A stretch of DNA of 64,000 nucleotides from Ianthella basta (taxonomy: Eukaryota > Porifera > Demospongiae > Verongiida > Ianthellidae), in the NCBI GenBank assembly GCA_964019415.1, contig OZ025884.1, forward strand, positions 3,603,193-3,667,192. Reading direction: 5' to 3'. The translations under genes and the position numbers were made by a program. The notes beneath the pieces were generated by a model. It was not told where the DNA came from and made no database searches. It saw only the letters and a program-made list of their open reading frames with translations. How positions within the stretch are numbered: the first letter of the stretch is position 1; each line of letters begins with the position of its first letter. Positions 60,101 to 64,000 of the stretch are shown here, in pieces.

Positions 60101-61402
60101 GCCCTTGAGCTATTGCTGACATCCTTGATGAATTGACTTAGGTTGTTACAAAGCCAAGACTAAACCATACGGAAGAAGCTGCACAATTTGCTCATGGTGT
60201 CCAGTCACTGTCATCATGAAAATTTAATAAGTGGCTTGCACCCGAAGTAGCGAATGCTCCTTCAATGATGTTGTGAAGGGCTTGAACAGTCAAATTCTGT
60301 AAAAGCTGGAGACAGCACAGCCCACCGTATTTCTCAGAAGCTTTTGCCTACGTAAGTGTGTGCTTGAAGCCCAATTAAAATTTCAGTCAGTTGTCTGCCT
60401 CATACTGTATGTATATGGCATGGTCTACTTTCAAATGTACATTAAAAATATATTACATCATCAGCCACATAGTGTGGGTATGATCTTGTCCAACCCCCTT
60501 GTTGGGATCCAGTGCAGTCATGTGATATGCATGTGACTTACCCCGGCAACCACTATCAGTCAAGTTCTCAAAGTAGGCTTGGCACATGTCACATGCTCTC
60601 CCTGTCACTCCAGGCAAGCAGAAGCACTGCCCTGACTCCTGAAGACAGCTTATATTACGAGCTCCATCACCACAATCACAGTCTGTGTAAGGGGTGGAAA
60701 TTCATGGCCACAGTACATATTATATAGATCATAAGAAACGCTGAGCTATTATATATAATTTTGTATATGCATGGCATATTGTACATGTACTACATACTTA
60801 ATAAAAGGAAGGAACACCTTACAATTGGAGGCACCACATTAGACAGTTAGAAGCATGAAACCTGTGAATTTTCTAAACTAGGCTACCAAAGAAAGCAAGC
60901 AATGCCACATATATACATACATGTGCATAACTAAGCCTTAGGCATCATGACACACTGCTGTTTATGTGAAGGAAAATGTCATCAAACATACCTGTGCATC
61001 CCTCATTGGAAAAGCCATAAGAGGAAACGTTGCATGCATCACATGTCCTTCCAGTAACGCCAGGCTTGCAGCTGCACTGCCCTGTGCTAATGTCACAAGA
61101 GTTGCTGAAACTGCCCATACTGTTACACTCACAAGGCTCACAACCAGTACCACTGGCCAGGTTCCATGTGCCAGGCTAAACAGTATAACAGACGTAGAAA
61201 TGCACTTTAGAGTTGCAGTAGTAATGCACAGAAGCTGTTCTTAAACTAAAACGTGTACACAAAACTGCTGATACAAAGGTGTGTGCTATCTGTACCTCAC
61301 ACATGTCACACATCGACCCATTCACTCCTGGTCTGCATGGACACTGCCCATTGGTACTATCACAAATCAGTGACAATGAACCAATGGGTGCACAGTTGCA
61401 CA
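48136..61402 (-). CDS. Laminin alpha-like chain (LE repeats, coiled coil, five LG domains), 5' end not found
   Basis: Nineteen exons, 5' to 3': 61296-61402, 60992-61175, 60542-60682, 59457-59611, 58514-59095, 57990-58315, 57196-57334, 56551-56779, 55310-55662, 54737-55168, 54428-54537, 53703-54188, 53204-53447, 52668-52966, 51445-52549, 51019-51192, 50518-50811, 49299-49524, 48136-48311. They join in phase to 1,920 codons and a TGA. Residues 1-144 are laminin EGF-like (LE) repeats (GQCPCRPGVNGSMCDMC, GQCSCKPGVTGRTCDAC, GQCFCLPGVTGRACDMC). A CGEC pair, as used for inter-chain disulfides, opens a roughly 590-residue coiled coil with many N-glycosylation sequons. LG1-LG3 follow, then a spacer of about 264 residues of Ser, Thr and Pro, then LG4 and LG5 (C-terminal Cys pattern DFVGCMRD...ATAGVC). 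This is the laminin alpha order; alpha chains bind integrins and dystroglycan through LG domains in basement membrane. The intron after 57990 has a GC donor. A same-strand gene ends at 63688, so the start should lie in 61.4-63.6 kb unless the genes overlap. Confidence 0.87.
48500..49120. other. Insertion in the last intron of the laminin-like gene, absent from the duplicate
   Basis: The flanks align with 25.5-25.75 kb, but this stretch has no counterpart there. On the minus strand it holds a 137-codon open frame (48712-49125) with hydrophobic stretches (FAIIIIAKICLVYYIACDIT) and a Lys/Pro segment. I do not recognise the frame; it may belong to a mobile element. A decayed CAGTG-family MITE lies just before it (about 48400-48510). 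Confidence 0.4.
49613..50076. mobile_element. piggyBac-type non-autonomous element (TTAA target)
   Basis: The 464-bp element is flanked by TTAA at 49609-49612 and 50077-50080. It begins CCCATTAACGCT and ends AGC/GCTAATGGG-like (GATGCTAATGGG), giving short inverted ends with the CCC...GGG tips typical of piggyBac. The interior contains paired hairpins (GATGCCTACGGGCATC, GACGCCTACAGGCGTC) and no transposase. The duplicate locus near 26150 has an empty site. Confidence 0.85.
51720..52500 (-). other. Region encoding the Ser/Thr/Pro mucin-like spacer of the laminin-like chain
   Basis: This part of exon 51445-52549 encodes about 264 residues, nearly all Ser, Thr, Pro, Val and Ile, in loose repeats such as VVTTDIS and VVISSSVVS. 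It is a dense potential O-glycosylation zone between LG3 (ending ALYGCRP) and LG4 (starting near MYGSFMSF). It has no counterpart in the decayed copy. Confidence 0.85.
56130..56480 (+). pseudogene. Retroelement coding relic (DIRS/tyrosine-recombinase-like or related)
   Basis: In a laminin intron, on the opposite strand, the residues QLNRPVHQFLAQGQHEGFQI, then NILSVYEHSNVINKYSAND, recall the conserved 'F...L..G...GF.IG' and 'NM.SA..HP.VI..YL' stretch of DIRS-like and similar retroelement polyproteins. There are stops and frame breaks. A related shorter relic is at 33380-33500 in the duplicate. The family call is tentative. Confidence 0.4.
56906..57060. mobile_element. CAGTG-family MITE, truncated copy
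   Basis: Starts CAGTGGAACCTGTCGAAGAT and shows the family interior (CAGCCACCTC, GTGGCTTGCTAGACAGG), but the right tip is lost. It lies in a laminin intron. Confidence 0.55.
57463..57852. mobile_element. Two CAGTG-family MITEs side by side in opposite orientation
   Basis: The first (57463-57656) starts CAGTGAAAACTAAGACAGCC and ends ACAGGTTCCACTG. The second runs from about 57661 (GGTACCTGTCTAAGACATGG) to 57852 (GACAGGTATCACTG). Both lie in the laminin intron beside exon 57990-58315. The second is shared with the duplicate copy (33641-33822), whereas the first is not seen there. Confidence 0.6.
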
Positions 61403-61660
61403 CTGAGATTCATAGCAAGGAGGAGAGAGGGAAGGGGAGGCATGGTGAAGAGAGGGAGCAAGAAATGGGATGGGGAGTGATGCAAATTTGGCTAAGTCTT
61501 CTAGTGTGGGTGAAATGCAAAATTATACTGTCAGATGGACTACTAAGTCATGGCTACCCCGGCTCATGACTGCATGTGGGCTATGTAACAATATAAATGC
61601 ACAGTACATTCAGTGTTCTCTTATGAGCATTTATATTAGCACTTTCAATGCACCTCACAC

Positions 61661-62397
61661 TAGTCTGGCCCGCTAGACCGTCCCGTAAGCGCCTGGTAGG
61701 CGTGGAAGGGAAGGGACGGTCTAGTGGCAGTATAGATTAAATAACACCTTTTCGACCAATCAGATCTGTTTCCCCGGAATCCCGGGTAATAGTATTCATT
61801 GACCATTGAAGAAGACCGGGCAAGCATGTGTGATGAGTTCGGAGGCGGATCGTTGCTGCTGTCTGTGCGTTGACTCTGTAGAACAACCGTACTACTTGGT
61901 TAAGCGAGGCACGCTAACAGCAGCTGGTGAGGCTCTCTCGCAGCTCATAGCATTTAACTGCAGTGCCGAAGTCAGAGACAATGGAGCTCCGTGCCTCTGC
62001 AAGGCTTGTTACAATGCAGTAATGCAGCTAAAGAGTACACTACCAACACAGAAGGTAGTGCCGAACATTCCTCCATAGTGGACAATGCGGCAAGCACTCG
62101 AATACGATGGACTTTCCATGTTCAGTCGGCAGCAGGCTTACGAACGTATCCTTACAGCTGATGAGGCTCTTCAAGGCTTCCTTCTGACATCTCGTTAGGA
62201 CCAACATTGACTTGCGCAGTGACTCAATGATACAGCTCCTTTGAACGACTCCTCCATGATCAGCCAGTACTAGACAGGTGTGATGTAATAATTGGCACGA
62301 TAATGCAAAGGTGTTATTTGATCTATACTGCCGCTGGACCGTCCTTTCCCTTCTGCGCCTACCGGGCGCTTACAGGATGGTCTAGCAGGTCAGACTA
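61661..62397. mobile_element. 737-bp TAG...CTA element with 90-bp inverted repeats and a Cys-rich open frame
   Basis: The arm TAGTCTGGCCCGCTAGACCG is mirrored by the right arm ending in GGTCTAGCAGGTCAGACTA; homology runs about 90 bp, up to AAATAACACCTTT. The flanks ACCTCACAC and TACTCACAC match at 7 of 9 bases, a probable 9-bp target duplication. The arms contain a nested palindrome (CTAGACCGTCCC...GGGACGGTCTAG). A tandem paralogue of the flank (near 62670) shows an uninterrupted site. Same TAG/CTA tip type as 37481-38420 and 47545-47618. Confidence 0.82.
61806..62078 (+). CDS. Small Cys-rich (zinc-binding-like) protein fragment carried by the element
   Basis: A 90-codon open frame inside the inverted-repeat element. 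It contains C-x-C-C-x(2)-C-type clusters: RCCCLCVDSVEQ near the start and CLCKACYNAVMQL toward the end. The spacing suggests a zinc-binding module like those at the N-terminus of some transposon and zinc-finger proteins. It may be a captured exon or a piece of the autonomous element's protein. Whether it is expressed is unknown. Confidence 0.4.
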   Translation: MKKTGQACVMSSEADRCCCLCVDSVEQPYYLVKRGTLTAAGEALSQLIAFNCSAEVRDNGAPCLCKACYNAVMQLKSTLPTQKVVPNIPP

Positions 62398-63687
62398 TAC
62401 TCACACAAGAACAAAGGCCTAATTAAAAATTATGAATATATGTGTGTTGAGAAATTCTGGTAGCTCTAATATTGCCAAGCACTTGTCTGCCAGGCCATCC
62501 CAGGTACTCAAACATGCTTGAAGTCGTCATTTCGTACTTTGCCTGCATATATCTAGGCAGGCTCATGGTTGTATGTGCCATGTGATTTAATATACTAAAC
62601 ATGGTCATGTAACAATATTAGTGTACTGTACATTCAGTTTTCTCCTATTAGCATTTATAAAGGCACTTTGCAGGTGCCGCACATGATAACAAAGGCCTAA
62701 TTAAAAATTATTAATTGTTGTACGCTGGGAAATTATGTTAGCTTTAATATCTTACCAAGCACTTTTCACCAGGGCATCCCAAGCATCCTAAACAGCGATA
62801 TGGCTTCCACTATAGTATTTTTTAACTTGCACTGTATGTAATAGGTAAATGCCAACCAAGAGGTGTCTCTGAAATGCAGAGCACGATGCTCAAGGGCGCG
62901 AAGACCTGGAGTGCCAAGTGGTCTAAATCTTCAGAGACACCAATTGGTCAGCATTTAACTATTACAGATCCCAAATAATTCACTAACAAATCCAGTTGCT
63001 TCATGTCTTCTTGACGACGTTCACGTCCTTGGTAATAAGCTTGCCTGATGGTGAAGAAAGCCGACAGTGTCATTACTGCTCAGAAGAGCTCCCAATTCAC
63101 GGCTGTAAGGTCCCAACCTGAGTTTGTAAGACCAAAGGAAGAGCTAACCAAAACCAAAGTCAGCGTTGCGAGCTGCACAGACGCTACACGCTAAGGAAGT
63201 GCTGAAGAAGAGACTGCCAATCCTGCTCCAGCTCGTGGACATCATGCCATCTTTAAGGCCTGCCAACTGCCACAGTGGTTCAAGTTCAGGGGCACCCTGG
63301 CAAATTACTTATTAGAAAACACTGTTAGAAAATGCACTTGCTGTACAAGAACCACTGCTCTCACACCTTTTGTGGGACTTTCTCATATGCACTACTGGTA
63401 GTCATCACAGGGTCTCAATCTTTAGCATGGAGTGATATAGCTAGCTATGTAGCTAGCTACAATAGCTAAGAGGTATGAATGGACAATATGAAAGCACTTG
63501 TATTTAGCTATCCATCGCTGAAAAGCTCCTACACTGTGGAATGATACACATATACCATAACACTATGCTATAATGTCGACACTTCATTTCAGTATACACA
63601 TTCACTACAAACATTGAATAGCTAGCTAGCTACTATTGTTTTCTGGCGACTTTCTAAGTGCACACAACCATACAATGTGGAAGCCAG
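62398..63687. other. Spacer between laminin-like gene and receptor-tail exon
   Basis: It holds a diverged tandem repeat (62398-62530 resembles 62690-62800, both with GGCCTAATTAAAAATTAT), an imperfect 28-bp inverted repeat (62846-62961, arms around GGTGTCTCTGA) and a degraded + strand frame (63046-63402). The missing 5' exons of the laminin-like gene should be here, but I could not identify a signal-peptide exon. Confidence 0.45.
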
Positions 63688-64000
63688 TCACTTCTTGTGT
63701 GGTTTGTCATATTCACTTTTGATAACTGTGTCCATGTTGAGTGCAGTGTAGTGTGGCTCTCCTCCTGGACGGCCATAAGCAAGTTGTTTGTCTGTCTTGC
63801 TAGCCTCTCCTGCAGGGAGCTCCCTTGTATCTAGTGACCCCTCCCCTTCACATGTGGAGTAGATGTGTGTATAGGGTGCCTCCTGCAAACCACTCTGCTG
63901 CAGCTCCTTATAGGCAGCACCAGGATTGGCCACCACCTCACCACCACCATCACTCTCCATATCTTCATAGTAGTCTATAGCAGCACTCTCCTTCTTCCTG
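63688..64000 (-). CDS. C-terminal exon of a receptor-like protein with tyrosine-rich cytoplasmic tail (5' part outside window)
   Basis: The frame is open to the window edge and ends KPHKK-TGA at 63688. The roughly 103 visible residues begin with a basic stretch (RKKESAAIDYYEDME). They are hydrophilic, with several tyrosines in adaptor-type contexts: DYYEDM, AYKELQ, YTHIYS, HYTALNM and SEYDK. This resembles the intracellular tail of a receptor tyrosine kinase substrate or phosphatase-recruiting adhesion receptor, but no catalytic or extracellular domain is visible. Same strand as the laminin-like gene and ends about 2.3 kb upstream of its first visible exon. Function is inference. Confidence 0.55.
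   Translation of the reverse strand, partial: RKKESAAIDYYEDMESDGGGEVVANPGAAYKELQQSGLQEAPYTHIYSTCEGEGSLDTRELPAGEASKTDKQLAYGRPGGEPHYTALNMDTVIKSEYDKPHKK

Noticed and set aside
62745..62795. Possible Cys-rich mini-exon (CLGCPGEKCL) for the laminin-like gene on the minus strand
   Set aside because: It has an AG and a GTAAGA at its edges, but its phase does not fit exon 61296-61402 and it lies in a tandem repeat whose other copy is degraded.

Overview
This is a eukaryotic window, almost certainly from an early-branching metazoan; a sponge fits best. The genes are split by many short GT-AG introns. The set combines a laminin alpha-type chain, a CARD-NACHT (NLR-like) receptor, SLC30A5- and NSA2-type housekeeping genes and a multicopper oxidase. 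Introns and spacers are full of CA/GT microsatellites and small DNA-transposon relics. The organism call is inference from gene content; no marker gene was compared. There are no bacterial, plasmid, CRISPR or tRNA features that I could support.

Layout. 1-6530 (+): 3' part of a UPF1/HELZ2-like SF1 helicase gene, with a pogo/Tigger-type relic in one intron. 8223-9323 (-): single-exon, membrane-anchored sulfotransferase-like protein. 11258-17840 (-): complete 13-exon zinc transporter of the SLC30A5 (ZnT5) type. 17888-21678 (+): complete 10-exon NSA2 ribosome-biogenesis factor; the two start codons are only 47 bp apart, so they share a bidirectional promoter. 22438-24810 (-): single-exon multicopper oxidase (laccase-like). 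25.1-34.5 kb: decayed segmental copy of the 3' two-thirds of the laminin gene, with a partial aerolysin-fold gene (30840-31409, +) in the middle. 35.75-46.15 kb (+): NLR-like gene with its own TATA promoter, interrupted in an intron by a 940-bp element carrying a RecQ-type helicase fragment. 47.27-47.68 kb: broken copy of the aerolysin-fold gene. 48136-61402 (-): 19 exons encoding about 1,919 residues of a laminin alpha-like chain (LE repeats, coiled coil, LG1-3, Ser/Thr/Pro linker, LG4-5, stop); its 5' end was not found. 61.66-62.40 kb: another terminal-inverted-repeat element. 63688-64000 (-): last exon of a receptor-like gene with a tyrosine-rich tail.

Exon junctions were chosen by matching splice sites, reading-frame phase and family conservation. 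For the four multi-exon genes with a known stop (helicase part, ZnT5, NSA2, NLR) and the laminin chain, the summed exon lengths are in frame from end to end: 860, 724, 261, 1087 and 1920 codons including stop.

The genes do not form one pathway. The strongest unusual signals are: (i) a laminin alpha chain with a roughly 264-residue mucin-like spacer exactly between LG3 and LG4; (ii) a segmental duplication of that gene, one edge of which lies at a very long CA repeat, and which supplies empty sites for later transposon insertions; (iii) three elements that begin TAG and end CTA with about 9-bp target duplications, two of them carrying captured coding fragments; and (iv) an NLR-like gene with a long in-frame GAG repeat.
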